Shown piece by piece: positions 14,101-20,435 of a stretch of DNA of 64,000 nt. The DNA is taken from positions 1 through 64,000 of the forward strand of contig NZ_QNQU01000002.1 of NCBI RefSeq assembly GCF_003315595.1, in the 5' to 3' direction. Positions within the stretch are counted from its first letter, which is position 1, and every line of letters begins with the position of its first letter. The notes under the pieces were generated by a model, which was given only the letters and a program-made list of their open reading frames with translations, did not search any database and was not told the origin of the DNA. Source of the stretch: Pedobacter miscanthi (GTDB lineage Bacteria; Bacteroidota; Bacteroidia; Sphingobacteriales; Sphingobacteriaceae). A program made the position numbers and the translations under genes.

Positions 14101-14885
14101 CCGCCAGTTTTAGAGATGGTAACAGTCGCCTCGCTTTTTAAATTTCCACTAATGAATAATTCTAAATTGGTACTGCCGTTTGTTGGGCTGCCCTCTGTAA
14201 TGGCCTGCGAGGTAAAGCGGCGCACATCGGCCAGGGGTTTTAAATCAACATCGGCATCATCGATCAGGTTGCCTAAATCCTGACCGAGACCTGCGGTTGT
14301 GCCCTGTGCGTTTAATCTTGCACCAAACACACCGAGCCTGCGCGTACCCTGCACGCCATTATTGGTTACTGTTCCGCTATACAATAACCATTTACCATAT
14401 TCTGCATCGTGGGTGGATGAAGCCGTACCTATGGTTGCCCCGGAAGCCGGATCAATCAGTTCGATGCGCAACCGCTCTACATTCTTATCATCAATAGTTT
14501 TCCGGTGCCATATGCTAAAGGTAACGGTTTCGTTAGGCAGCAGACAAAGTTCCTGATAAAGGCCGGCTGATACCCAAGCATTAACCTCAGCCAGTTGCCG
14601 CCCCGAATGTGACTTAACACCTGAATAGTCACTTAGCCATATTTCGATCGCATTGGTAAGGCTTCCGGTTCCCCTTCCACATTCTACTTTTCCCCTTGTT
14701 GCGTTATCATTGCTAAACCAGCCAGTTACTTGTGTCTGTGGTAAAACATTCCATGATGGACCATCAGTACAAGTTATAAATGGAATTTCAAAACCCGGAT
14801 TAATCAGGTAGCGTGCCGCCTGGCCAAAAACATTTACCGCAAAAAATAAACTGATAATTGCTAAAATTAGTAGTCCTTTTTTCAT
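1..14885 (-). CDS. Giant secreted tandem-repeat surface protein (cadherin-like/tandem-95 type), 3' end outside window
   Basis: One frame stays open from the ATG at 14885 to the left edge, giving at least 4,961 residues; the last codons in the window (S-D-G-K-G-G-T-A-T-V-T) are in phase with that start. It opens with a signal peptide (MKKGLLILAIISLFFAVNVFG). Residues of about 23-400 are beta-rich and unassigned. Further Ig/cadherin-like segments carrying ND-x-P linkers follow to about residue 1,150, then an Asp-rich thrombospondin-3-like calcium-binding block (about 1,154-1,815), then long arrays of beta-sandwich repeats. Such proteins are usually adhesins, and in Bacteroidota many are exported by the type IX system through a C-terminal domain. 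That end lies outside this window, so the export route is inference. No internal stop or frameshift was seen. It stands alone behind a 1-kb gap. Plus-strand ORFs inside it are shadows of the repeats. Confidence 0.93.
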   Translation of the reverse strand, partial: MKKGLLILAIISLFFAVNVFGQAARYLINPGFEIPFITCTDGPSWNVLPQTQVTGWFSNDNATRGKVECGRGTGSLTNAIEIWLSDYSGVKSHSGRQLAEVNAWVSAGLYQELCLLPNETVTFSIWHRKTIDDKNVERLRIELIDPASGATIGTASSTHDAEYGKWLLYSGTVTNNGVQGTRRLGVFGARLNAQGTTAGLGQDLGNLIDDADVDLKPLADVRRFTSQAITEGSPTNGSTNLELFISGNLKSEATVTISKTGGAARYGIDYTIGTPTRGSISVDQDDNITLTLPAGDYDISTATGSTAGRISIPFTALADNVPEGAGENVTYTITNTTGGGAGNPNLDMAYNIGGYSAGCSVVVGKASFDIVESPVVLSGTLFNDADGLKDGAVNGVSTNIANQMFVKLVSGTTVVASKAISASGIFSFNATEVPNGTYSLRIGTTTNSSTSLPVNSTGNWIFTGEGLTTGGDGTPDGMINGVIINSNTVVQNANFGAERLPLTNNVTAAPRSNPGGTLKVQVPTLNGYDDEDYYFFQSPNNLTGTDIIINSLPTAAMGVLYYDGIAVTVNQVIRAYEPTLLLFDPANGALTATFTFSYRDRALMPSASPGTVTMPFTDLVLSGTTYNDADGGTIFGTATNTIGTNTLYANLVSNAGLVVKSAAVSPSGTYSFGTADGVTANTTFVIAVSNGVQAIGSTVNVTLANAANTAEGSSASGDGTPDGKTSISVLAANIAGINFGIDQKPSANNTSATFTTPAGTNTVAVPTLTGSDPEDGAYNGTSNSNTIKIVTLPGTGTLFYNAIAVTAGQTIVNYNPALLRYDPPGAGTFTFTFSEVDKAAVSSNAATVSMTFNALPDAVNDMVSTNEDVTFNGNVSTNDVQSADGGNLFTKETNPVNGTVVFNADGTFTYTPNANYFGSDSFTYKLCDANNDCDIATVSITVVSVNDLPVATADNASGNEDTPITGNVATNDILSGDGGNVWALVGTNGGAAKGTVSFNADGTYTYTPAANFNGTDAFTYRLCDANNDCVTATVSITVNPVNDAPQASDITNTATLKSAAGPKTIDPLTATDIDGTISSYKILTIPTAAQGTLTLADNTPVTAGQTLTPAQAAGLKFNPNTLFNGNATFSFAAIDNSGASSNTANYTIPVSVTDTDKDGVPDGIDLDDDNDGIPDTVEGTGDFDRDGIPNYLDVDADNDGIVDAIESDGNPNNDPNKDGRYGIGAFVDANGNGLQDAVDPAAGGTAIVIGDKDKDGKPNYLDLDSDADGIPDNFESVFFIPDSENDGFIGTGQITDADGDGLSDLNDPDFVVINPNFNVDRDGDGLSNYLDIDADNDGIVDNVEGLATANYVAPKGLDTDGDGIDNAYDVNNGGIASGYSNVDGGEAADYVDGDADNDGFRDWLENNVESPLEVDNFNNRTGAAGPDGFMDLTPDSDGDGLQDIFDLDNGNNSPIGYATNAGQKPTDMPATQSTGGERDWRSTVDYDKDGVPDGLDLDDDNDGILDTVDGMQDTAGIDGLPNYHDLDSDGDGVPDVIEAGGSDPDNNGLPGIGLIGPNDVDANGVPKLANGGYSPPDTDGDGFPNFLDLDSDNDGINDVIENRGTDADGDGKVGSGAINDFDNDGIADVADDYNNLTGSLAGQPSGTPVTVKDNDNDGIPNYLDLDSDNDGIKDQLEGAGDTDGDGIPNFLDLDSDGDGIPDNIEAQSTAGYIAPSGVDANRDGLDDAYGPNGITPVNTDGTDQPDYLDLDSDNDNDSDTLEAYDTDNNGVANVVALGSDADKDGLDDAFDNNDSAYNPTNAQTPDSFPNLDTPATPERDWREDYNIAPVATVPAAIALVEDTPKALSGISFADADAGNLNVVVTISVPAGQGTLTATAEPGIAITGTGSNAIILTGSTSSINAFIAASKVTYAPAENANGTVTLTVSINDQGNTGGPALTDTKTSNLNIQSVNDLPTVADISKNGTEDNNVPFTTADFNSKFSDLDGTLAKIKILSLPTAAQGFLKLNNVNVTVGQEISSADLANLVFVPAPNFNGNVSFGYNGSDGVDYAITPANVNITIASINDNPVVAAVAEAGTEDVTLNFAPGDFTSNFTDADGDALAKIQIISLPPANQGVLKLNGVDILAGQEISAANLANITFVPAPNFNGPVTFKWNGSDGTAYATTPNNINITIASVNDLPTVTNINLTTSEDVNLQFAPGNFTSNFTDTEGDALAKIQVQDLPDPDQGRLLINGAPVSAGQEINVADLGKLVFAPEPNFNGNVNFKWSGSDGTGYSNQADVNITVTPVNDQPVITDIAKSGNEDTVIPFTAADFSSQFTDVDNNSLSKIQIVSLPAANQGILKLNGVDIVAGQEIVTADLANITFVPAPNFNGNASFKWNGSDGSAYATAANVNISILPVNDNPVAVNDLATTNEDVTLIRTAGNGLLSNDSDVDAGNNLNIIGFTYPGITGTPAIGSPFTIPGVGSITINADGSYTFEPLANYSSSVPVITYTVSDGNGGTATGTLTIGITPVNDAPVASNDTNTSGEDVILDVTAANGLLANDTDVDAGTTLLITSYTIAGISGTQNVGAPVSIPGVGLLTINNNGSYRFEPAANYNGAVPVITYTLSDGNGGTANATLSLNITPVNDNPVTVNDVATTSEDVAITRLASNGLLSNDTDVDNGNILTITGFTYPGITGTPVMGSPFTVPGVGSITINADGSYSFTPASNYNGAVPVFTYTISDGNGGTATGTLTINITAVNDAPVANNDSNNTPEDVILNVTAGNGLLANDTDVDAGTTLTVTGYTIAGIAATQPVGTPVLIAGVGTLTINADGSYRFEPQANYNGAVPVLTYTISDGNGGTSSANLSLNVTAVNDNPVAVNDVAIINEDAILNRTAANGLLSNDSDVDAGTILTVTGFTYPGITGTPVIGSPFTIPGAGNITINADGSYTFTPVTDYDGPVPVITYTVADGSGGTATATLTISIVPQNDPPVVSNITKTGAEDVSVNFTAADFTGKFSDAENNALSKIKIISLPGNGLLKLNGVNITVDQEINATDLANITFIPNPDFNGTATFKWNGSDGSVYAGTPADVVININPVNDIPVAGNDVASMIQNSGTLTGNTPGLLANDTDIDLNTLSITAYTVSGSAITPVVGTPFTIPGVGDITINASGSYAFTPLATFSGNVPTITYTVSDGNGGSANANFNITVLSNNQAPVAGNDINSMAEDGVPVSASLLGNDSDPDNDPISITRYSIDGINGDQNVGVPVLIPNVGTITINANGNYTFAPEPNYNGTVPTITYTLADNPTIRFSGATPAETSATLKITVNPVNDPPVVNNDTETITEDSPGITKNAANGLLVNDSDVDAGTTLTIADYSVAGIAGTPVLGTPFTIPDVGQITINADGSYAFTAVANYNGSVPVITFNVSDGTATTSGTLTITVTPVNDAPVVSNIAKTGTEDVTVIFAPADFTSKFSDVDAGNTLAQIEVVTLPASGKLFLNGNPVAIGQQINAADLGNITFVPDANFNGTVSFKWNGSDGSVYAGVAADVTITIDPVNDLPVINSENETIAEDAAGITKTAANGLLANDSDADAGTTLTITGYSVAGIPGTPSMGVPFNIPGVGEISINADGSYTFKPAADYNGTVPVMTYTVSDGTVTTNGTLAITVTPVNDAPVVANISKTGTEDATVTFSPTDFTSKFSDVDAGSTLAQIEVVTLPANGKLLLNGNPVTAGQQINAADLGNITFVPDANFNGTISFKWNGSDGSAYAGTAADVSITITPVNDQPIVNSETETIAEDAPGITKTAINGLLANDSDVDAGTTLTIIGYSVAGIPGTPSVGAPFNIPGVGEISINADGSYTFKPTTNYNGTVPLITYVVSDGTTTTNGTLAITVNPVNDAPVAVDDMATVTEDDNLTVTLANGLLSNDTDADTGTILSVTGFTYPGITGTPIIGMPFAITGVGTITINADGSYVFVPNANYSGSVPVITYTISDGSLTASAKLSISINAVNDLPVAVNDVGTVTEDVVLNVAAGAGLLSNDTDADQNTLIISGYTVAGITTTPVMGTPFEVLNAAGQKTGSITINANGSYSFSPELNYNGPVPVITYTISDGNGGTATATLTLGITAVNDAPTAQNDAGKTNEDNALTVTASTGLLANDTDTDGDALTITGYAIAGMTGNQTLNTDVNILGAGGVNVGTINIKADGSYTFTTSANYNGPVPVITYTIADGKGATALATLAISITPVNDVPVATAIPPDINTPEDTPLNGLIGASDADGDILTYTLNTAPQNGTVKLNTDGTYTFVPNSNFNGTDSFTVTVSDGNGGTVNVVIPITVTPENDNPTASSPPITTNEDTPVNGMVTASDVDGDALTYVLSTAPAHGQVTLNPDGSYTYVPALNYNGPDSFTITVSDGNGGTAIVNIPVTVTPVNDAPDFNAVPVSISTPEDTSVKGKIDATDVDGDVLKFVVSTPPAHGMLTFNPDGTYTYAPDQNYNGPDGFIVDITDQKGGVTTVTIPITVTPVNDVPVATSPAVSTTEDTPRTGKITATDADGDALGYTITTQPAHGSVVVNPDGTYSYSPALNYNGPDNFTVTVNDGKGGTTTVTVPITVTPVNDVPVASAPSITTPEDTPKNGSITASDVDGNMLSYVVTSQPLHGKVIVNANGTYTYTPDANYNGTDSFTVTVDDGNGGTATVTVPVTITPVNDVPVATAPAITTSEDTPVSSTITASDVDGDVLSYAVTTAPAHGALVMNPDGTYTYTPEPNYNGDDTFTVTVSDGKGGTATVTVPVTITPVNDVPVATAPAITTSEDTPVNGIITASDIDGDALTFAVTTAPAHGTMVINPDGTYTYTPEPNYNGNDTFTVTVSDGKGGTATVTIPVTVTPVNDAPIATAPAITTSEDTPFNGSITASDIDGDALSYAVTTAPAHGTVVINADGTYIYTPEPNYNGNDTFTVTVSDGKGGTATVTIPVTVTPV
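2190..9060 (-). repeat. About 20 alternating beta-sandwich repeats of roughly 113 aa in the giant protein
   Basis: Linker motifs recur about every 325-350 bp (for example near 2548, 2900, 3240, 3580, 3930, 4257, 4590, 4935, 5295, 5630, 5965 and on to 9025). Two repeat types are visible. Type A ends in I-T-Y-T-V-A-D-G-S-G-G and T-L-T-I. Type B contains K-I-K-I-x-x-L-P-x-x-G and F-N-G. A type A plus type B dimer of 678 bp (226 aa) is repeated from about 3250 to 3928 and again to 4606, so there is a higher-order period above the single domain. Confidence 0.85.
9440..11430 (-). repeat. Thrombospondin-3-like calcium-binding repeat block of the giant protein
   Basis: Minus-strand translation is dense in the pattern D-x-D-x-D-G-x-x-D, for example D-T-D-K-D-G-V-P-D-G-I-D-L-D-D-D-N-D-G, repeated with N-Y-L-D-L-D-S-D linkers for about 660 residues. 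This is the type-3 thrombospondin calcium-binding pattern. The block separates the N-terminal domains from the long C-terminal arrays, and calcium would be expected to stiffen it. Confidence 0.9.
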
Positions 14886-15898
14886 GGTTAAGCGCGGTAA
14901 ATTTTAGGAAAGGAAATACTTATGCAAAGACCGTTAGCCACAGAAAAGGCAAAATACCCTTTCATTATTTTTACGGCGGCAATATTATGATCTGGGAAAA
15001 AACCTGGAGGTAAAAGTTTAATCATATTTGATTTAATTAATATCGTATGTAATACCTGCAAATCCTGACCTTGAATAGTAGACAAGTATTTCCTTATAAT
15101 CAGTTTGGGTTATTTAATATTTCTGATAATGAATGATCTTTTAGGCATGCGAATGATGGCGTTACGGATGATCATTTTTCGTTGTGTTTTTTTACTGCAT
15201 TAAGCAAAAAAACCAATACTGAATCCGTAGTGCGAATCATACATTTACACATAAAACACAAAATTACGCTACCCTTGATTAACATTATAGGAGCTGTCGA
15301 TAGAATGGCATTTACGATAGATGGCTGACCATAATCTGTCGGTAGAATTTTATGAGCATAAATTTATGGGCTATCCAATAAAATAGCCGTGCCGATGCCT
15401 TTTATGCTTTAGTGGGTGGAGTTGGTGCCCCGGAAAGTTTCTTTTATAGGAGATACTGCGGTTAGCGTTCAGTAAATATTAAAATCGCTGGATATTGCCA
15501 AGGGTAAAAGTAAATCGTGATTAACTTGCCAGCTTAATTTGATCAGTAGTTGATTGGAGGGTTCCAGTGAGAATTTAAAATCCGGCAAAACCGGCAATTT
15601 TTGCATGTGGGGATTAGGTTGGTTTGTAAGTAGCCGGATTGCTTTTAAGCCGTTTGAAAGCAGATTTTATGCTGCCTAAAACCTGAAATACGTTAAAAAT
15701 GGCCGCTGAATAGTATAAAAAGCCAGTTTTTAGTCTTACTAACAACTGTTGCTTTCAATTCTACATTAAAAATTCGAAAAAAACTACTACTTCGATTTGA
15801 GTTATTGCTGATTATCGGCACCATTGCCGGCTAGCAGTTGTTTACTTGAAAACAATATATCGCCAGCATCATTTTGCAGCGTGAACGAACAGGTGATA
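14886..15898. other. 1-kb gap without a recognisable gene
   Basis: This is the region upstream of the giant gene and downstream of the small gene at 15899. A 65-codon minus-strand ORF (14888-15085) lies directly in front of the giant gene, but its translation has no recognisable feature and it probably lies in the leader. Nothing RNA-like, repeated or tRNA-like was seen. The promoter of the giant gene must lie here, but I could not place it with confidence. Confidence 0.5.
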
Positions 15899-16180
15899 TT
15901 AATGTTCAGTAGTTGTAAAGTTTAATGCACCTTCGTATTTAAAGGTTGCAAAGGCATTGCCGGTAGAGGTACGCACAATTCCTGTAAAATCAGATGGATA
16001 ATCGCCAACGGATTCCCATACTAGCTTGGCCGCGTTGGCAAACAAAAGTAGATCAGTATCGTCTTTAACGATAAAGGTCATCGTGTGGTCCCCGATCAAA
16101 TTACTTCTCTGGGATCCGATAAAATTCGAGCGGTAATAATCACTTTGGTCTTGTATCGAATTTATATTCTGGTTCTTCAT
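15899..16180 (-). CDS. Small orphan protein, paralogue of the 29036-29326 product
   Basis: It encodes 93 aa with no signal peptide or membrane segment and no family I recognise. Its core (about residues 35-85) aligns over some 50 residues with the protein at 29036-29326: both have [IM]-K-D near the start, then A-K-x-V-x-E-S, a D-F-x-G turn, and a C-terminal A-x-F-x-Y-x-[SE]-G. The N-terminal third is unrelated to the paralogue and contains a short internal duplication, S-N-F-I-G and S-N-L-I-G. The shared core makes it likely to be a real gene. Function is unknown. It stands alone on the minus strand. Confidence 0.65.
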   Translation of the reverse strand: MKNQNINSIQDQSDYYRSNFIGSQRSNLIGDHTMTFIVKDDTDLLLFANAAKLVWESVGDYPSDFTGIVRTSTGNAFATFKYEGALNFTTTEH

Positions 16181-16356
16181 ATATTTTTACTTTTTCTTCC
16201 CAACCTTAAAATAAGGCGGACGTAAAATTTAACATGAGTTAGGGATAAATAGTTTTATAAAAAATATGAAATTGTTTATCCCTGCCCGGAAATAAAACAA
16301 GTGAGATAATTAAGACCGTGACGAAACTTTTTTATACTAAGTGCAGTTATAACGAT

Positions 16357-16842
16357 ATGGAAAACATCAACCTGTTAATTATTCCCGCTGCCCGTAAAGG
16401 CGAAATTGAAGTATTGCAAGAACTTATCCTCAGAAATGCCGATCTTGATTATACAGATGAGAAGGGATATACCCCACTGATTATCGCCTGTTACAACAAT
16501 CAGTATGAAGCTGCCAAACTATTGATAGCAGCAGGGGCAAATATAAATGCAGCAGATTACGGAGGAAATACGGCACTGATGGGAGCTGCCTTTAAGGGTT
16601 ATAGCGATATAGCAAAACTGCTTATTGAGAGTGGAGCCAGCCTCGACCTTAAACATGGTAATGGCGGCACAGCCTTGATGTTTGCAGCAATGTTTGGAAG
16701 AAATGAGGTTTTATCCCTGTTGATTGATAGTGGCGCGGATGTTACACTCACTGATCAACGAGGCCAAACTGCGCTTGATTATGCGGCATTGCAGGGCAAT
16801 GAAGCTGGTGGTCAAATCCTTACTCAAGCTATTGGATCTTAA
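16357..16842 (+). CDS. Ankyrin-repeat protein
   Basis: It encodes about 161 aa made almost entirely of four to five ankyrin repeats. Typical elements are G-Y-T-P-L-I-I-A-C-Y, A-A-K-L-L-I-A-A-G-A-N-I-N, G-N-T-A-L-M-G-A-A and G-Q-T-A-L-D-Y-A-A-L. There is no signal peptide, so it is cytoplasmic and probably a protein-protein binding module; small ankyrin proteins sit beside catalase genes in several bacteria. I chose the ATG at 16357, because the in-frame GTG at 16318 adds 13 residues that do not look like a repeat cap. The stop codon is interleaved with that of the convergent gene at 16839. Confidence 0.85.
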   Translation: MENINLLIIPAARKGEIEVLQELILRNADLDYTDEKGYTPLIIACYNNQYEAAKLLIAAGANINAADYGGNTALMGAAFKGYSDIAKLLIESGASLDLKHGNGGTALMFAAMFGRNEVLSLLIDSGADVTLTDQRGQTALDYAALQGNEAGGQILTQAIGS

Positions 16843-17447
16843 TCTGATAAAAAAGCTTTAACAAGGCTCTTCCATTGCGGGTAAGACAAGCCTAATTTTG
16901 CAGCAACGCCTACCATAAAATTCCGGCCTTTATCCAGTAGCTTTTCCGCATCTGTATTGGCTATTTCGTTGCGTCCGTGCTCTTCGGCGCTTACTTCTGA
17001 GCCGTTAAGTCTGATGATGAATGTAGAGGTAGCGGCATCTTTTAAAAAATGTGCGGCTTCCTGACTATCCGAAACCGGATGGGCACAAGGCCGAACCCTC
17101 ATTCCAAGCAAGCTGTTGCCGTTTTCCTCCACACTTTTTATCTCTTCTACCCGCACCCAATCATAGCCCATCCCTGCCACTGTTCCTGGCCCCGGGATAT
17201 CGATACGGATATAATCCCCTTCCTTTACCTCTCTGTTAACCCTTACGCCTGAGGAATCGATAAGCTGAAAGGCTGATAAACCGGCCAGTTCTCCCCAATC
17301 GTTTACATTCATTAAACGCTCACAGGCACGCTTAAATATATTGGCAGCTTCTTCCTTCGTTTCACCGCTTCTTTTTTCAACAACATCCATCCTGCTTCCC
17401 TCATGTTGTACTGGAATCAGGTTGTTTTCATTTTCATCCGTTATCAT
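16839..17447 (-). CDS. Conserved-looking hypothetical protein
   Basis: It encodes 202 aa, soluble, without a signal peptide. I do not recognise the family. The middle (about residues 65-125) reads like a small beta-barrel with G-D-Y-I-R-I-D-I-P-G-P-G and M-G-Y-D-W-V-R-V-E-E-I. The C-terminus is helical and acidic to amphipathic. It follows katE on the same strand with a 56-bp gap and may be the last gene of the yciF-katE transcript, which would make it stress-related. Its TAA overlaps the TAA of the convergent ankyrin gene by two bases, so no terminator can lie between them. Confidence 0.75.
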   Translation of the reverse strand: MITDENENNLIPVQHEGSRMDVVEKRSGETKEEAANIFKRACERLMNVNDWGELAGLSAFQLIDSSGVRVNREVKEGDYIRIDIPGPGTVAGMGYDWVRVEEIKSVEENGNSLLGMRVRPCAHPVSDSQEAAHFLKDAATSTFIIRLNGSEVSAEEHGRNEIANTDAEKLLDKGRNFMVGVAAKLGLSYPQWKSLVKAFLSD

Positions 17448-17503
17448 AAGCTATGGGATTAAAGTGATGGAGCAATGAAATACCCCATCACTATATTTTT
17501 AAA

Positions 17504-19696
17504 CTAAGCCGGAATTTTTCTAGGGTTTTCCCTGTCCCAGAATCTGTGGAGTGCAATCATTTCTTTAAACAATGCAGTTAGTTCCTCTACATCAGCAGAT
17601 ACGATCACACCTTCTCTTAAAACTGTTTCCCTCGAATATTCTGCAGGCAGTTTTTTGTAAAAGTAGGTTGATTCGAGCACCTGAACAGCTTCTTCATCTG
17701 CAGCAATGGCCTTGCAATGTTTAAAGGCTTCATTTAAAAAATGTAAAGCATTGGCTTCAGCCTCAACTGCTGCCACCGAATTTGTACCACCAGGCACGTA
17801 AACAGCATCATACAATACGGATGCTGCCGTGAGAAAACTCTCATCAGGCACAATTTTCTTATCACCTTTTGAAATAATTTCGCCCAGTTTAGGTGCAATA
17901 ATGTGCACCACTGCCCCATCTGCAACCAGGGCATCTTTAACTTTGCTCAAAGATTTTTCATCCACACCATCGGCAGCCAGAATGGCTATTTTGCGCGTTT
18001 TTATGGTATCTTTAATCGTTCCTGCCATGCTAAGGGCCTCTGATGTGGCCAGGCTACCTTCTGGATTTGCTGAAGCATAATCCTCCCTTTTACCATCAGC
18101 CGGAATACTGTTGTTCAACTCTGCCAATGGTACATCCGGAATATGCAGCCCCAGTGCAAATGCAACTTCACCGGCAAGGCTTTTGTCGATATTGGCCAGA
18201 ACAGCAAGCATACGCTCTCGGATGGGCACTGCTTTTACCTTACCCAGTTCAAAACTAAGGGCATCAATAATGTGGTTTTTCTCCGGATCGCTTTGAGAAT
18301 TGAAAAACAGGCGGGCTTGTGAAAAATGGTCGAAAAAGCTTCTGCTTCTCGCCCTGATTTTTTTTGCATCAATCCGTTCGTTATAACTGGTAAATCCACC
18401 ATCAGCGGCTTTCACCTGCGCGGGATCATTGCCGGCAATCGCATTCGGGCCATAACTGGTTTTTCCCCGGTTAATTGTCTGGCGCATATAACCGTCGCGC
18501 TGGTTATTATGCACCGGAACCACAGGGCGGTTAATTGGGATTTCATGAAAATTGGGTCCACCAAGGCGGATCAATTGTGTATCGGTATATGAGAACAGCC
18601 TTCCCTGCAATAGCGGATCGTTGGTAAAATCTATCCCCGGCACAACATGCCCTACGTGAAAAGCTACCTGCTCAGTTTCTGCAAAAAAGTTATCAGGATT
18701 TCTGTTCAGCGTCATTTTACCGATTCGCTGTACTGGTACCAATTCTTCAGGGATGAGTTTTGTAGGATCCAGAATATCAAATTCAAATTTAAATTCGTCT
18801 GATTCCGGTACAATCTGTACACCCAGCTCCCATTCGGGGAATGCTCCCGCTTCAATGGCATCCCAAAGATCGCGCCTGTGAAAATCAGGATCCTTGCCCG
18901 ATATGTTCTGTGCTTCATCCCATGCTACTGCATGCACACCCAACAGGGGTTTCCAGTGGAATTTAACAAAATTCGATTCACCTTTGGCATTTACAAAACG
19001 GAAAGTATGCACCCCGAAGCCTTCCATCATCCGGTAGCTGCGTGGCAGTGCACGATCGCTCATTGCCCACATAATCATGTGTGCAGATTCAGGCAACTGC
19101 GATATAAAATCCCAGAAAGTGTCGTGGGCTGAGGCTGCCTGAGGCATTTCGTTATCAGGTTCGGGCTTTACGGCGTGGATAAGATCAGGGAATTTTATGG
19201 CATCCTGGATAAAAAATACAGGCATGTTATTTCCTACCAGGTCAAAATTACCTTCCTGGGTATAAAATTTCACTGCAAATCCGCGTACATCGCGGGCAAG
19301 ATCTGTAGATCCCCTTGATCCTGCCACGGTCGAAAAGCGCACAAAAACTGGTGTTTCTGAGCCTGGATCGCATAAAAATGCAGCGCGGGTAAGTTCAGAC
19401 ATATCTTCATATACCTTAAATACGCCGTGCGCAGCAGATCCCCTGGCATGTACAATACGCTCAGGAATTCTTTCATGGTCAAAATGAGTGATCTTTTCGC
19501 GAAGGATAAAATCCTCCAGGAGCGTTGCTCCCCTTTCGCCTGCTTTTAATGAATTCTGGTCATCGTTTATCTTTACTCCATGGTTTGTAGTCATAAACTG
19601 ACCGGCAGCATCGGCTACAAAGTTTTCGAGTTGATCTGTTTTACCGGTTTGCTGCTGAACAGGAGCTGTTTTTGATTTTGGATTTTGCTTAGCCAT
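17504..19696 (-). CDS. katE: Catalase HPII, large-subunit (clade 2)
   Basis: It encodes 730 aa, close to the length of large-subunit catalases (E. coli HPII is 753). It breaks down hydrogen peroxide to water and oxygen with haem. The distal-side motif [12 protein letters not shown] places the catalytic His at residue 83. The Asn motif [12 protein letters not shown] and the haem-ligand Tyr region R-L-F-S-Y-T-D-T-Q are present. After about residue 570 comes the extra flavodoxin/glutaminase-like C-terminal domain that defines this clade ([11 protein letters not shown]). There is no signal peptide, so it is cytoplasmic. It lies 10 bp behind the yciF-like gene, so the two are almost certainly co-transcribed. 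Confidence 0.97.
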   Translation of the reverse strand: MAKQNPKSKTAPVQQQTGKTDQLENFVADAAGQFMTTNHGVKINDDQNSLKAGERGATLLEDFILREKITHFDHERIPERIVHARGSAAHGVFKVYEDMSELTRAAFLCDPGSETPVFVRFSTVAGSRGSTDLARDVRGFAVKFYTQEGNFDLVGNNMPVFFIQDAIKFPDLIHAVKPEPDNEMPQAASAHDTFWDFISQLPESAHMIMWAMSDRALPRSYRMMEGFGVHTFRFVNAKGESNFVKFHWKPLLGVHAVAWDEAQNISGKDPDFHRRDLWDAIEAGAFPEWELGVQIVPESDEFKFEFDILDPTKLIPEELVPVQRIGKMTLNRNPDNFFAETEQVAFHVGHVVPGIDFTNDPLLQGRLFSYTDTQLIRLGGPNFHEIPINRPVVPVHNNQRDGYMRQTINRGKTSYGPNAIAGNDPAQVKAADGGFTSYNERIDAKKIRARSRSFFDHFSQARLFFNSQSDPEKNHIIDALSFELGKVKAVPIRERMLAVLANIDKSLAGEVAFALGLHIPDVPLAELNNSIPADGKREDYASANPEGSLATSEALSMAGTIKDTIKTRKIAILAADGVDEKSLSKVKDALVADGAVVHIIAPKLGEIISKGDKKIVPDESFLTAASVLYDAVYVPGGTNSVAAVEAEANALHFLNEAFKHCKAIAADEEAVQVLESTYFYKKLPAEYSRETVLREGVIVSADVEELTALFKEMIALHRFWDRENPRKIPA

Positions 19697-19706
19697 GTTT
19701 TTTGAT

Positions 19707-20261
19707 TTAAGCCTCTTGTGCTGCTTTATAATTAATGTCTTTTTCTGCCACTTCGCTTAAAGTCTGATCTGCTTTTTTCTCTTCTCCTAAGGTCTGTTCC
19801 AACAGTGCTGCAACTTCATCCAGGCCAAGGGTAAGGGCCAATTGATGTAACCCTCCATAACTTGCAATCTCATAATGTTCTACTTTTTGTGAGGCCAGAA
19901 TAATGCCCACATCCCTGGTTGCAGTGCCCGGCGGAGTTCCTTCTACAATCCCTTCGGCTTCTTTGGTTAATCCTTCCATAGCATCGCATTTTTTTGCTAT
20001 TGCCTTTTCACCAAGCAGATCAAATACCTGCTCCAGTCTTGATACATGCACTTCAGTTTCTGCTAAATGCGACTGGATCCCTTTCTTTAAGGCCGGCGAG
20101 GTTGCGGCAGATATCATTTTAGGAAGGGATTTTACCAGATGGTTTTCTGCCCAGTAAAGATCTGAAATAGCGTCTTTAAATAGTTCTTTCATTGCAGGAG
20201 ATTCCTGTAATGAAGTTTGGGCAGCAAATTTTGGATTACTGCCGGTTTCATTTTTTGTCAT
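19707..20261 (-). CDS. YciE/YciF-like ferritin-fold protein (DUF892)
   Basis: It encodes 184 aa. From about residue 22 it matches the YciF/DUF892 family: a four-helix ferritin-like bundle with acidic and histidine residues spaced for a di-iron site (Y-W-A-E-N-H at the start, H-L-A-E-T-E-V-H-V-S-R-L-E, and K-V-E-H-Y-E-I-A-S-Y). Family members are induced by stress and often accompany manganese or haem catalases. Here it is immediately upstream of katE (10-bp gap), which fits a role in binding iron or peroxide under oxidative stress. The first 20 residues are low-complexity. Confidence 0.9.
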   Translation of the reverse strand: MTKNETGSNPKFAAQTSLQESPAMKELFKDAISDLYWAENHLVKSLPKMISAATSPALKKGIQSHLAETEVHVSRLEQVFDLLGEKAIAKKCDAMEGLTKEAEGIVEGTPPGTATRDVGIILASQKVEHYEIASYGGLHQLALTLGLDEVAALLEQTLGEEKKADQTLSEVAEKDINYKAAQEA

Positions 20262-20435
20262 GGTATGTTCTGTTAAGGTATTGCTACTGATAGAACCGTG
20301 AATCCGGCCATTAAGTTTTGTTAATTTTAAGCTAAATGAATCAGAACCAAATAATACCGGATTTAACCTGGTTGAAGCCTCCTCCGCAATACCGGGTAAA
20401 TCCCTCCGGAGAAATATGGGAATAGTATGCTGTTC

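Noticed and set aside
1..14560. Many plus-strand ORFs of 60-125 codons
   Set aside because: They are antisense shadows of the giant gene; they are repeated with the same period as its domains and lack protein-like composition.
14888..15085. 65-codon minus-strand ORF before the giant gene
   Set aside because: No recognisable motif, and it occupies the place where the leader and promoter must be; not enough support to call a gene.
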